Origin: Prorocentrum cordatum
Lineage: Eukaryota; Sar; Dinophyceae; Prorocentrales; Prorocentraceae
Direction: 5' to 3'
Length of the DNA stretch: 64,000 nucleotides
Assembly (NCBI GenBank): GCA_963575745.1
Contig: CAUYUJ010017637.1
Location: forward strand, 1-64,000
The notes below the pieces were generated by a model, which was not told the origin of the DNA, searched no databases, and saw nothing but the letters and a program-made list of their open reading frames with translations. Shown piece by piece: positions 46,945-58,104 of the stretch (its first letter is position 1; every line of letters starts with the position of its first letter). The translations under genes and the position numbers were made by a program.

Positions 46945-47136
46945 TACGGTAGGTTCGCGTCGTGTCGACCGGCGGCGACCCCGCCGAGGGCGTTCAAGGT
47001 TGAACGCCGCCAGTGGCCCAGAATCGGCTTATATGGAACGATCGGGCGGTCGAAAAGCCGCCGATCGTTCAAGGTTGAACGATTCACGCAGTGTCAGAAA
47101 CCAACGCCGGGGTCGTCACGACACGAACCTGCCGTA
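46945..47136. mobile_element. 192-bp TA-bounded palindrome-rich element (MITE-like)
   Basis: Terminal inverted repeats 46,945-46,970 and 47,111-47,136 match at most positions (TACGGYAGGTTCGYGTCGTG) with two mismatches and one indel. TA lies at both outer ends. Inside are two perfect 9-bp-arm palindromes sharing GTTCAAGGTTGAAC (46,989-47,008 and 47,064-47,083). TA ends suit a Tc1/mariner-type non-autonomous element; no transposase is present. Confidence 0.6.
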
Positions 47137-47496
47137 GCTTGCTATATTGGGACATGTGTTCGGGGGTCGCTTTTCGGCCCCCCCCCCTCCGCCGTGTCTT
47201 GCAAATTCGTCGGTGGGCCCGCAGCCACGAATCTTCGAAAACAGCAGAAAATATGCCAGGAAGCAGAAGACAATCCCAACCGCGGCTTGGTCCAACAAGG
47301 CCTCAAGCAACCCCCGAGAAGGATTATCATGCAGAGCACGAGGGGAACGCTGAAAAAAAGGCAACGCAGCGTTATATGGCAACCCTAACATCTCAATATG
47401 CGATGTTGGTTCCTATCCGTCCTCGCACAGCGTTCGCAAATGTCTTCAAGACGACGCCCAGACACCCCAAGACAGTTCTGATGGATGCCATTATGA

Positions 47497-47541
47497 TAGA
47501 GGGGCCGGCGGCACAGGGCGAAGCCTTTTTTGCGGATAGTG
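47497..47541. repeat. D module, paired with 53,066-53,104
   Basis: GAGGGGCCGGCGGCACAGGG then CGAAGCC; the 53-kb copy has GGGCGAAGCCC, a mini-hairpin. Confidence 0.6.
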
Positions 47542-47564
47542 CAAAAAGAAAACACGGCACAACA

Positions 47565-47825
47565 ATGCAAAGCAACGCAATGCAAACCAGTGCACAGCCG
47601 TGCAACGCAATGCGATTGCAATTGCAATGCAACGGCGCAAAGCAATGCAAGGCAAAGTAACGCAAAGTAGTGCAAACGCAAAGTAGTGAAAACCAATGAA
47701 AAGCACCGCAAGGCAATGCAACGCAACGCAGAGCATTGCAGGGCAATGCAAAGCAATGCACAGCAATGCAAAACAGATGCAAAACAAGGCGTAGCAACGC
47801 AAAGCAATACGAAGCAATGCAACGC
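47565..47825. repeat. GCAATGCAA/CGCAAAGC short-period repeat
   Basis: Relative of 45,545-45,712. Confidence 0.85.
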
Positions 47826-48264
47826 GGGCGGCGACGGGCAGCAGGCGGCGACAAGGCGGCGAGGGCGGCAACATGGCGGCCAGAATGGCCCGCAGGCACA
47901 GGCGACGGGCGGCGACGAGGCGGCGACGGCGGCCACATGATGGCCACATGACGGCCAGAGCGGCCCGCAGGCCCAGTACCATAGAAGACAGATATAAAAC
48001 CATAAATGCAAGCACTGTTCGGTAAAATCGAATGAGATCGGGAATATGAACCGAAGATCGGGGATCGAGGAAGATGCAGAATGTTCGAAAAAAAAAGTTC
48101 GAGGAGGATCGAGGACCTGGTTCGAACACGTCAGAGACTCGGCTCGAGGATCGAGGAGGAGGGTCGCAGTTTTTTGACGCACCTGGCCCTCTCGGGCCTC
48201 CAGAAAAACTCCGAGCGCACCCTGGGAACCTCGCTCCGCCGATGGTCGAAAGCGTCGTCGTCGA

Positions 48265-48888
48265 TTGCGTCGTCGGTCGATGGCGTCGTCGTCGGCGTCG
48301 GCGACGTCCGCCGTGAGCGTGCGGGTGGGCGTCGATCTCACCGACCCCGGCGCCGCTCGCGCCCACCGCCCCAGGGACCGGTCGGCATCGGATCGGGCCA
48401 GCCTGGGGCAGGTCCCTCCCCCCCAGGCCAGCCTCCGCCCGTCGATCGTTTGTTTTGCTCTGGACGTGGGTCGGAGTCAGGCGCTGGCTCCCTCGCACTG
48501 CACCGCACGGCGACGAGTCGAGCAATGCAGGGGAATTCGATGCACTTCCCGTAGATTCGATCTAGGAATCCATTTCGTGGTTAACGAATCCTGCGGTCGA
48601 TCCCCAACTCGAAATGGCAGGAGCAGCCAGCATCGAATCGGGAAATCAGCTCTGGTCGGAATGTGCGCTGGATCGGTCCGCATCGGCACGGAGTCGGAAT
48701 CGAATCGAATCGCCCGCGCCCAGGTGTACTTGTTTGAACCTGCGCGAGAGGGTCGCCCCGCGGCCAGGAAGAAAGAGGAGAGCAGCAGGGGAAGGGAGGA
48801 GAAGAAGAGGAGAAGGCAGCAGCAAAAGCAGCAGTGCTCAGCCGGGCTGCGGCATTGCGCAGCCCGGCGCCGCGCGCCGCGCGGCTAG
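48265..48888 (+). CDS. Weak candidate open frame
   Basis: 207 codons. The first ~75 residues look protein-like (SVRVGVDLTDPGAARAHRP; LRPSIVCFALDVG); the remainder is Arg/Ser/Lys-rich low complexity. No domain recognised, and the minus strand is also open here. May be one exon or nothing. Confidence 0.2.
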   Translation: MRRRSMASSSASATSAVSVRVGVDLTDPGAARAHRPRDRSASDRASLGQVPPPQASLRPSIVCFALDVGRSQALAPSHCTARRRVEQCRGIRCTSRRFDLGIHFVVNESCGRSPTRNGRSSQHRIGKSALVGMCAGSVRIGTESESNRIARAQVYLFEPAREGRPAARKKEESSRGREEKKRRRQQQKQQCSAGLRHCAARRRAPRG

Positions 48889-50583
48889 TCTGCGGCGCCC
48901 AGCAGCGCGGCGAGCTCGAGGAGCTGCGCCGCAGCCAGGCGCGCCACCTGCCGCACCACCCGGCCGCGGGCCGCGGGCAGGCGCCGGCCCTCGGGCAGGC
49001 GCCGAGGTGGCGCGCGGCGACCCGGACAGGCGTCCAGCCGCGCTGGAAGGTGGCGCACACCGCCTCGCGCAGCCCCTCGGCAGCCTCCGCAGCCGCCGCG
49101 CCCGCGGCCGCGGCCAAGGCCACCGCCTGAGCGGCCTCCGCGGGGCGGTCCGCCGCCGCCGCGGCGCCTGGAGCGGCTCCGGCGGCCGCGCCTCCAGCAG
49201 CCCGCGCGCCCCCCGCTGGCAGGGTCACCGCCTGCGGGGCGTCGAGTCTAGCGGCTTCTTCTTCCTCCGCCGCCAGGTCAGCCCAGAGCCGCCGCTTCAC
49301 CGGCTCTGCTCCGGGCGCTACCGCCCCCGGCGGCGCCGCCGGCGGAGCCCCAGCTCCCGGCGCTGCCGTCGCAAGCGGAGCAGCCGTCGGAGCCCCCGCT
49401 CCCGGCGCTGCCGCCGCATGCGGGGCAGCCGTCGGAGCCCCCGCTCCTTACGCTGCCGCCGCAGGCGGAGCGGCCGTCGGGGTCTCTGCTGTGGAGTCCG
49501 TCAGGCCCCGCGCCCGCGGCGGGGCAGCGACGGCGGCGCCGCGGCCGCGCGCCTCTCCGCCTGCTCCCCGACCACCGGCCCCGCGGAACTCGCCCCGTCC
49601 CGCGGGGTGGCCGGGGCAGAGGAGCCCAGTCCGCCAGCCGCGTCCGGCTGGCCTGCGAGCTGCGCCCAGTTGAGCCCGTCATACTCGCGCTCGATGGGGT
49701 GCTCGCCTGCGTCTAGCGGGAGCGCCGGCGGCCCTCCCAGCGGAGGAGGCCAGCAGCCACCGCCTCGGCCAGGACGCCTTCCGCGACCCCCTCGGCCGCG
49801 AAGCCCCAGCCGCTCGCCCTGAGCGCCGCCGCTACCGCCTCCGCGGGGGGCGCCGCCTGCGGGTCCCTCGGGCCCGTCGCCCGCGGCGCGCCGTCCGCGC
49901 CGTCGTCCGCCGCGGTGGCCGCGCCGCCGCCTGGCCCTGCTCCCGGCGCTGCCGCTGCCAGCGGAGCTGCCGTCGGAGCCCCAGCTCCCGGCGCTGCCGC
50001 CGCAGGCGGAGCCGCCTTCGGGGCCCATGCTCCTGGCGCTGCCGCCGTGGGCGGAACTGCCGTCGGAGCCCCTGCTCCCAGCGCTGCCGCCGTGGGCGGA
50101 GCCGCCGCGGGAGCCCGCGGCGCCGCCCCCGGGGAGCAGCTCTCGGAGCCGCTGGAGCTGCTGCCACTGCCGGCCGGGGCAGCCGTCGCCCCCGCCGCCG
50201 CGCCTGGCTTCCGCGGGGAGCGCCTGCGCGCGGCTTCGGCTTCGGCCGGGCGCCCGAGCGGGGGAGTAGCTGGAGTCGCCGCTGCGGGAGCGCCGGCCCA
50301 GGGGGCTCGCTCGCGGCTCGTCGCCGCCCGCCGCGGAGCAGCGCGTGTCGGCTGCCTCGGCGGGCTCCGGTGCGCCCGTCTTGCCCTGGGGGGCTGGGGA
50401 GCGCCCAGGTGCACAACAGCGCCACGCAAACACGGGGCCGCATCGGATCGCCGAGACATCAGAGTCGAATCGCATCGAGCTGACCGAAATCGATATCGAG
50501 TCAGATCGATCGGATCGACATGGATCCTCGCCCCTCGTCGGCGGCGCGCCGAGGGCGGAAGTGAGAGGGACAAGGCGTCTCAA
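48581..50583 (-). CDS. Ala/Pro-rich open frames with a 45-bp in-frame repeat
   Basis: Extremely GC-rich. Minus frames 49,501-50,583 and 48,581-49,300 are the best candidates: MKRRLWADLAAEEEEAARLD and AGEHPIEREYDGLNWAQLAG are ordinary protein, while two blocks (49,320-49,470 and 49,937-50,115) repeat a 15-residue GAGAPTAAPPAAAAP unit (45 bp). Plus frames are equally long because of GC content. A single stop-free gene cannot be drawn; introns or frameshifts would be needed. Function unknown. Confidence 0.25.
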
Positions 50584-50939
50584 AGGCGGCGGGGCTTCTC
50601 AGAAGCCATCCGGCCTGCTGAGAACCCCCCCTGTGGCTGTGGAGAAGAAAAGCTGAGCCTTCAGAGAAGGCCCGCCCCCTCTGCCTCCTCCCCTGGGCGC
50701 GCCGTCGACCTCAGCACGCGGGCTGGCAACTGCAAAAAGCCCGCGTACCCGATTCCGTGCTCCCCGAGGTGGCCCTCGACACTCTTGCAGAAAACCTCTG
50801 GGGGAGCTCCCGTGCTCGCCCTGCTGCGCAGCAGCTGCAGCCGACCCGATGCTCGAAATCCCGACTCTGCTGGTGCTGGCGTCGGCCCAAACACCGGAGA
50901 GCCACATGCCAACTGCCGTGACAGGATGTCGGGGTGCTG

Positions 50940-51140
50940 CTCGGAGTCCTGGGAACTGCCTGTGGCGTCAGTGGATGGGCATTCCTGCATGCGCCGCGCC
51001 GCGCCACTCCGAGGATCACCCAGGGCATCTGCCGGCGGGTCGTGTGTACCGGGTCTTCCAGCTCGCTCGTGATCGCCCACGCCTCAGATCCATATAACAG
51101 AGTGGGCGTGGCCGAAAGATGAGACAGGCTGAGTATGCTT
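50940..51140 (-). pseudogene. LINE (non-LTR) reverse-transcriptase fragment
   Basis: Within minus frame 50,711-51,436, residues SATPTLLYGSEAWAIT and TTRRQMPWVILGVARRG match the conserved LYG-x-E-x-W and RRM-x-W-x-x-G-x-x-R segment near the C-terminus of many non-LTR reverse transcriptases. The catalytic palm motif is absent, and upstream is a low-complexity Glu run from a CTC/TCC microsatellite at 51,183-51,260. A truncated fossil. Confidence 0.6.
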
Positions 51141-51439
51141 TCCTCCTGATCGCTCTCTGCCTCCATCCCAATTGTCTGCTGTTCCTCCTCCTCCTCCTCC
51201 TCACCACCACCGTCATCAGCATCATATACTCGGAACCCGCTGCTCCTCCTCCTCCTTCTGTTCATATCCTCCTTCCTCCTGCGTGCCCGGTGCAGAATCG
51301 CCCCCAGAAAGCGACACTTGCTTCCTCCCGGTTCTGCTCCCCGAGCACATTTATCCTGCCGAGTCTCGCAGTCTATGTGGTGATCAGCTGTACAGCACCA
51401 CACTGCAGCAAAGCATGTGTTGCTTAACAGTGACATCTG

Positions 51440-52117
51440 TGAAAGAGGCCCAGGCGCCTGCAGTGCCCACGAATCCCCTCGGCAACCCCGTCATCCTAAC
51501 GCACATCCCCCGTGAAATCAGCTTCGCTGTCACGCCAGGTAAAGAGGCCGACCGAAGACGGAGCAACGGACCAACATCAATCACGGATCAATCATGGATA
51601 TGACCCCCCGCCCGCCCTAAAAAGACTTATGAACTCCGTCCACGCCCATTGGCTACTACCGCGTGCACCGCGATTACGCCAACCTAGCAGTAATACGCTG
51701 AGCGCGATGCTACAAAAGCCAGGAGGCATGGCATGGACGATCAGAGACAAGGAAAATGGAGCAGTGACAGGGATAGGGAGAAGGATGTAGAAGTTGGGGC
51801 GTGGGAATTAGGAAATGATGATTGGGGGTTTGAGATGGATCGTGGGAACTTCCGGATTGGGAACTGTGAAAGGGGGGGGGAGCTTGAGGGTGGGGCCAAG
51901 GGCAGGGATCGCGATAGGGATAAGGACACTGAAATACAGTCATCGTGCTACCATGAGGAACGCTATACGTAAGGAAAGGAGGTTGTTGTCGTTTCTGGTC
52001 ACTGCGAGCATGGGCGTCGAATACGTTCGCAGACCCACGTAGGGCTAAGGAACGGCCCGCAAACCCCAGAGCCCCTCCTAAACCCCATGTGGTCCTTATG
52101 TGACCATCCTGGCCAGG
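51440..52117. other. No gene recognised
   Basis: GATAGGGA-like purine-rich words near 51,770-51,930. The + frame 51,512-51,790 has no recognisable domain. Confidence 0.4.
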
Positions 52118-52183
52118 GGGAGCTGCGAAGGGAGTGAGAGCGGGGGGAGATAGGGAGACACAGAGCATGAGACCAAGTGGTAC
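52118..52183. repeat. Direct repeat flanking C module and 73-bp array (left)
   Basis: GGAGATAGGGAGACACAG and GCATGAGACCAAGTGG, repeated at 53,275-53,333. Confidence 0.75.
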
Positions 52184-52195
52184 GGTGGCGGCATT

Positions 52196-52420
52196 GGATA
52201 AGTCCGCCGGCCCCCTTGTGGGGCCACCAGGCTGCGAGGCACGTGATTCGCAGTTTCCTGTACCAGTTGTAGCTTGTAGTTTCCAGTGTTACAGTTCTGC
52301 TTCTTGCTGGTTACTGTAACTAGTTGACTTCTTGCTGGTTACTGTAACTAGTTGATTGACCGCGCGAGGGGGGGGAGGCCCAAACAATACTTTTAGCCTC
52401 ACCTGGGCGCGTTGTCTGAA
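52196..52420. repeat. C module, copy 2
   Basis: GGCCCCCTTGTGGGGCCACC contains a 6-bp-arm hairpin; a 27-bp internal phrase around CTTGCTGGTTACTGTAAC is duplicated at about 52,302 and 52,330. Confidence 0.8.
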
Positions 52421-52439
52421 TTGCTGGGGGGGCTCGAAA

Positions 52440-52830
52440 TCGACACCCCTCACGCAGATCCGCGGGGTCAGGGTCCAAAAACACAGGGGATTTGCCACAT
52501 TTCTGAAATTCGGTGCCACCCCTCACGCAGATCCGCGGGGTCAGGGTCCAAAAACACATTTCCAAAAACACAGGGGATTTGCCACATTTCTGAAATTCGG
52601 TGCCACCCCTCACGCAGATCCGCGGGGTCAGGGTCCAAAAACACAGGGATTTGCCACATTTCTGAAATTCGGTGCCACCCCTCACGCAGATCCGCGGGGT
52701 CAGGGTCCAAAAACACAGGGGATTTGCCACATTTCTGAAATTCGGTGCCACCCCTCACGCAGATCCGCGGGGGCCAAATGGGGATTTGCACATTTCTTTG
52801 CCACAAAATTCGGTGCCACCCCTCACGCAC
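52440..52830. repeat. 73-bp type 1 tandem repeat, 6 copies
   Basis: CACCCCTCACGCAGATC at 52,444, 52,517, 52,604, 52,676, 52,749 and 52,817. The 87-bp step contains a 14-bp insertion; the last unit is shortened. Confidence 0.9.
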
Positions 52831-53065
52831 ATCCATCGCAAGGCGTGGTAACCCAAACTGCGAGTACTCCCTCGGCCCTTTAATCCCAAGGTGTGGTAAC
52901 CAAGCTCGTAAACCATACACGTCTTACCAATCGCCCTGTGTGGTAACCCCTCTTGTGATCAGTTGGTTTTGCCGATTGCGAATCGGCCTCGCATGAAGTT
53001 CCGATACTGCTGCACGACAGCGCCAAAGCCTCATGACTTAGCTCTTCCATGGCCCATTCTCCGAG

Positions 53066-53104
53066 AGAGGGGGCCGGCGGCAGGGGGCGAAGCCCTTACG
53101 GATA
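53066..53104. repeat. D module, second copy
   Basis: Pairs with 47,497-47,541. Confidence 0.6.
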
Positions 53105-53274
53105 AACCTTCGAGAAGGAATCCAGGGTGTGGAAGCCAGTGGAAGTGCAATCGTGGAGTGACCATGGGTATCACCGCCGCGCTCATCAGATAAGGAACCC
53201 TCCAGGGTCCGAAGCCTCCTGGGCACGTTCCTTAACGAACGCCCCCACCGTACAATCCTGGCCGCGGGGAGTTG

Positions 53275-53333
53275 CAAAGAGAGAGGGAGCGGGAGGAGAT
53301 AGGGAGACACAGGGCATGAGACCAAGTGGCAGG
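53275..53333. repeat. Direct repeat flanking C module and 73-bp array (right)
   Basis: Second copy of 52,118-52,183, about 1.15 kb apart. Confidence 0.75.
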
Positions 53334-53339
53334 GTGTTA

Positions 53340-54050
53340 CTCTGCAGGGAAACTGGGACACACAAATAAATACACACAAACAAAAAGATTCCCCATATTT
53401 TCCTATACTTTCTGGGTTTTTATCTTCGCCACCACTTCCTATATTTTCCAGATTTTCCTGGGGATCGACGATTCATTGTGTCTGTGTGTGTTTTTCCCCT
53501 CCTGAGTTACTCCAGATTTCGCAACACGTAGGAGGGGGCCACAGCCCTCCCAGAAAGGGCAACTTCAGACCCCTTCCCGAACCAGCCACGAGAGGGCGGC
53601 CTGCTGCCCAGACTGCTCGGAACCCTCCAGGGTAGCTCAAATCAGACCTCCTCCGAGATCAGACCACCACCCTTGAGTTGTGAAATCCAGGGTAAAGGGA
53701 TATAGGCAGAGAGGGACAAGTCTATACAACGCGAGACACGTGCAGTGTGAGAGAGGGAGAGACAGGGACGCCGGATCCCATCCTCGATGCATGTACAGAT
53801 TTGCATCGGCATGGCGAATCTGTGCGTACGCATGCACGTACTATCATAATTCAAGCACTTGGCGGCTCACACTCACGCAAGCAACTCGGCGCATGTGTTA
53901 TGTGTGGGCCTGCGCGCGCGTGCATCGACGGATATGCGAACATGGGCGTATCAGAACAAGCGATGCGCTTCCAATACGGACAATGCGCACACCGTGCAGA
54001 ACATGATCGGACAAGAACTGGAAGCGCCGCTTCAGTCCAATGGGCTTAGT
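53340..54050. other. No gene recognised
   Basis: Moderate-complexity DNA; no open frame with protein character and no clear repeat. Confidence 0.45.
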
Positions 54051-54054
54051 GGGC

Positions 54055-54242
54055 GACGAAGAAGAAGAAAAGGAAGGCGAGGGCGACGAGGAGGCGATGA
54101 CGAGGACGACGTGGAGAACGTGAGGATAGCGAGGAGGAGCACGAGGACAACGAGGAGGAAGAGAAGCACAAGGACGAGGGCGAAGAGAACGAGACCGAGT
54201 GCGAGGAGGAATGCGAAGACGATGGCGACGACGACGACGACC

Positions 54243-54294
<52 letters not shown>

Positions 54295-54300
54295 AGGACA
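54055..54300. repeat. (GAC)n/(GAG)n microsatellite
   Basis: GAGGA/ACGAG words becoming pure GAC at about 54,225-54,293. Confidence 0.9.
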
Positions 54301-54306
54301 GTAAGC

Positions 54307-54545
54307 CAAGATGACCTTCAAGATGCCCACGTGTTCCCCGAAAGCTTTCCAAACCGATTCGGGGAACACATGGTCCGATAGCTTGGCAGGCCTCTGGCCT
54401 CAACGTTCGGCCACATAGGCGCTGCCAAAAAGGCAGGGGGCGGCGGTGATTCGCCGTAGGCGTCTTCGATCCGCCGCCCCCTATCGATTCATCGCAGGGG
54501 TGCCTGGCGTGCTGGACCCTCTCGGTTTTGGTTTCGGTTCTTTTT
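54307..54545. repeat. E element, copy 1
   Basis: Begins CAAGATGACCTTCAAGATGC. Carries the first two E inverted repeats, but the third (GTTCTTTT/AAAAGAAC) is cut at its T-run, where it switches to the 41-bp inverted-repeat arm. Confidence 0.8.
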
Positions 54546-54581
54546 ACCTAACAGCGAAGACTGATAGGTTTCTAGTGGGCT
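54541..54581 (+). repeat. 41-bp inverted repeat, left arm
   Basis: Reverse complement is perfect at 59,333-59,373; starts TTTTTACCTAACAGCGAAGA. Confidence 0.9.
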
Positions 54582-55120
54582 CAAAAGAGAGAGCATCAGA
54601 CTCCCCAGGGGGGTCTGGGGGTCTGGACGGGCTTCGATCTCTGGGCATGACATGAACGCGAAAACAGGAGATGGAGGTGGGCGAAAGGGGGAGACCAAGG
54701 TGTGAGAGTTGGCGGTGCGCACAAGGGGGTAGGGGAAGGGGGAAAGGCTTCTCAAAAAGAGGCTGCTCCTCAGAAGGCGCGGGCCACATCTCTGGATGTA
54801 CGGCCGGCGCCTTCTAAGAACCAGCCTCCTTCCAAGAAGCCTTCCCTCCTCCCCCCTAGCCCCATCTGCGCGTGGCCGAGAGAAGGCGTGCACTTGGGGC
54901 CAAGAGCACGAGGAGTGCTCGCGAAATTGCACCTCGAGCCGACGGCGCCACAGCTTGCCCAGAAGTGGCGCACCCTAACCTGCAGTGGAAAGTTACCTGG
55001 AGACGTTGATTCGCATGTCGCCCTGCGACCACCAGTACGAGGAGCGCTCGCGATTACATCTCTCGAGACGACGGCGCCACAGCTCGCCCAAAAGCGGCGC
55101 ACCCAAACCTGCTATGGACA
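54582..55120. other. Spacer; no gene recognised
   Basis: Contains an approximate ~120-bp duplication around CGACGGCGCCACAGC(T/C)(T/C)GC at about 54,940 and 55,069. Confidence 0.45.
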
Positions 55121-55121
55121 G

Positions 55122-55365
55122 AAATCCGGCGGCCCGCTTGTGGGGCCACCAGGCTGTAGGACAAGGACAACGTGCTCCCTGCACCAGTTGCAGTTTCAAG
55201 TCTCCAATGTTACGTCTCCAATGTTACAGTCCTGCTTTCTGCTTCCCACTGCAAAATTGTTGAAGTCCGCGCGGGGGGGGAGCCCCAAACCGGCAATTCA
55301 CCACGCCCAAATCGCGTTGCCTGAATTCCCAGGGGGTCGTGGGACACGTAAAAATACATGAGATT
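55122..55365. repeat. C module, copy 3
   Basis: GGCCCGCTTGTGGGGCCACC to TTGAAGTCCGCGCG; TCTCCAATGTTACG duplicated inside. Confidence 0.8.
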
Positions 55366-55379
55366 TGCCATAATCCCTC

Positions 55380-55665
55380 GCAAATTACGCAATGCTCGCG
55401 TCCCCGAAACCACAAACCATTGTAAATTATACAATTGTTGCGCTCCCGACGCAAGACACCCTCGTAGATAAAGCCATATTCGCGTCCCCGAAACCATAAC
55501 CCACACTAAATAATATAAGATTCGCGTCTCCGAGGCCACAAACCCTCGCAATGTATGTAACTGTTGTATCCCCGAAGCAACAAGCCCTTGCAAATTACAC
55601 CATGTTCGCGTCCCCGAGGCCATAAACCCTTGCAAATTACGCCTTCGCACTGCCGAGGCCAAGAA
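55380..55665. repeat. 42-43-bp array, third locus
   Basis: Units with CGTCCCCGAAACCACAAACC and TTGTAAATTAYAC, spacing 42-43 bp; AT-richer than the loci at 7.7 and 46 kb. Confidence 0.8.
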
Positions 55666-55679
55666 TGCTCCAAGGTGCC

Positions 55680-57577
55680 CGAAGATGGTTCCAAGACGGC
55701 CCACGAGGGCCCCAATAGGCACCAAGAGCGCCAAAATCGCAGATGTGACTACGGTTTCTGAAGGATTTTGGCGTTCTCGCATTCTCGGCTTTCCGACGCC
55801 CCAAGACGGCTCAAGAAGCTCCAAGCTCCCAAGACCGCCCCAAGGCAGCCCAAGACGCCTCCAAGAGGGCCCCAAGACGGCCCAAGAGGGCGCCAAGATG
55901 GCCCAAGAAGTGCTCCGAGAAACCCCGAGAAGCCGCAGGGAGGCACCAAGAGGCCGCCATGAGGCCCCAAGATGCGCCCAAGACGCGCCCAGGAGGCCTC
56001 CGAGAGGTCCAAAAGATACCCCGCGAGGCCCCAAGAGGTCCCCAAGAGGCGCCCAAACCGCCTCCAAGAGGCTCCCCATGACACCCCAACACACAAACAA
56101 GATGCCTCAGACCCACAACCCAGGCATGGTGGCGGGATGGGCCGAAGGCCACTAGGATCCGCCGCCCCCTGTCGATTCATCGCAGGGGTGCCTGGCGTGC
56201 TGGACGATTTCGGTTTTGATTTTGGCTCTTTTTCCAAAAGAACTCTCCCAATGGGCGTCGGCCCGACCCGCCGGCCACCCGTAGATCGCCCAATTCCCGG
56301 AAAAATCCTCCTCCTAGACGGCTCAAGATGGCCTCCAAGATGGCCACGTTGGCCCAAGATGGCCTCCAAGATGGTCCAAGATGGCCTCCAAGCCCGCCAA
56401 AAATGATCCAAGACGGCCTCCAAGATGGCCCAAGAGAGTCCAAGACGGCCCCAGACGGCCCAAGAGGCCCCCCAGAGGCCTCCAAGACGGCCCAAGAGGC
56501 CTCCAAGAGGTCCCCCAGGAGGGCCCGAAGAGGCCAAAATCATTGATGTTCCTTAGGTTTTTGAAGGATTTTGGAATTTGCTTCTTCTCGGCATTCCGAC
56601 GGCTCAAGACGGCCCAAGAGGCCCCAAAGATCGCCCAAGAGGCCCCCAAGAGGGCCCCATGCGGCCCAAGTGGCCTCCAAGACGGCCCCAAGAGGGCCCC
56701 AAGACGGCCCAAGAGGCCTCCAACACGCCCAAGATGGCCTCCAAGACGCCCAAGATGGCCTCCAAGACGGCCCCGAAGCGCCCCAAGAGGGCCCCCCGTT
56801 GGCCCAGAAACGCCCCCAAGACGGCTCCCGACGGCGTCAGACGTGCCAGGAACCCACCAGGATGGCCGAAGTTGGCTCAAAGCTGACCCAAGGCGGCCCA
56901 AGAGGCCCCCAAGAAGACCTCCAGGAAGGCCAGAAGAGGCCAAAAATATTGATTTTCCTAAGGTTTTTGACGGATTCTGGCATTTCCTTCTTTTCGGCCT
57001 TCCGACGGCCCGAGACGGCCCAAGAGCCCCCAAAGATCGCCGAAAGATCACCCAAGAGGCCTCCAAGATGGCCCCAGAACGGCCCGAGAGGGCCCCAAGA
57101 CGGCCCCAAGAGGGCACAGGAGGCCTTTAAGACGCCCAGGATGGCCTCCAAGACGGCCCTGGAGCATTCCAAGAGGGCCCCAAGTCGGCCCATAGAGGCC
57201 CCCCAAACGGCTTCCGACGGCGTCAGACGGACCAGGAGCCCACCAAGATGGCCGAACATGGCCCTAAGATGGCCCAAGACGGCCCAAGAGGCCTCCAAGA
57301 GGGCCTCCAGGAAGTCCCGAAAAGGCCAAAATCATTGATTTGCCATGGGTTCTTGAAGGATTGTGGCATTTGCTTTTTTTCAGCCTTCCGACGGCCCGAG
57401 ACGGCCCGAGTGACCACAAAGATCGCCCAATAGGCCCAAGCCACGGCCCCAAGAGGCCCCCAAGACGGCCCAAGAGGTCCCCAAGACGCTCAAGATAGCC
57501 TCCAAGACGGCCCAACAGCCCTCCAAGACGTCCTCCAAGAAGGCCCGAAAGGGTCAGAATGGCCTCCAGACGGCCAA
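55680..57577. repeat. CCAAGANGGCC array with higher-order period (left part)
   Basis: 10-12-bp CCAAGACGGCC/CAAGAGGCCTC units, punctuated by TTCTCGGCNTTCCGACG at 55,791, 56,594, 57,000 and 57,386. Both strands are open in several frames; no gene is implied. Confidence 0.9.
56154..56295. repeat. E element, 3' half (copy 6)
   Basis: Starts at GATCCGCCGCCCCCTGTCG and keeps the CTTTTTCCAAAAGAAC hairpin region. Confidence 0.75.
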
Positions 57578-57850
57578 GATGACCTTCAAGATGCCCACGT
57601 GTTCCCCGAAGGCTTTCCAAACCGATTCGGGGAACACGTGGTCCGATAGCTTGCCAGGCCTCTGGCCACAACCTTCGGCCACATAGGTGCTGCCAAAAAG
57701 GCAGGGGGCGGCGGTGATTCGCCGTAGGCGTCTTCGATCCGCCGCCCCCTATCGATTCATCGCAGGGGTGCCTGGCGTGCTGGACCCTCTCGGTTTTGGT
57801 TTTAGTTCTTTTTCCAAAAGAACTCTCCCAGTGGGTTTCGGCCCGTCCCG
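57578..57850. repeat. E element, copy 2 (best preserved)
   Basis: Three inverted repeats: CCACGTGTTCCCCGAA (57,595-57,610) with a perfect 16-bp complement at 57,626-57,641; GGGGGCGGCGG (57,704-57,714) with CCGCCGCCCCC (57,739-57,749); GTTCTTTT with AAAAGAAC at about 57,806-57,824. Confidence 0.85.
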
Positions 57851-58104
57851 CCGGGGTACCGGGAGGCTCTTCCAGGAGCGCAAACTCCACGAAAAGTCCT
57901 CCCTGAAACGGCCGTTTCGCTCGGGACATCCTCAAATTATCCCGGCAAAGCAACCTAACAGCGATGTGTAGAAGCATATCTGAAAGCATTCCCCTTAAGA
58001 TTCAGATGAAAATCCAGTTGTCGAATTCTGCTGTTTTCGCAGTCGTAGTCGCATTCGCGATGACAGTCGCAGCGGCAACGGCAGTCGCAGTCACAGCCTC
58101 AGCC

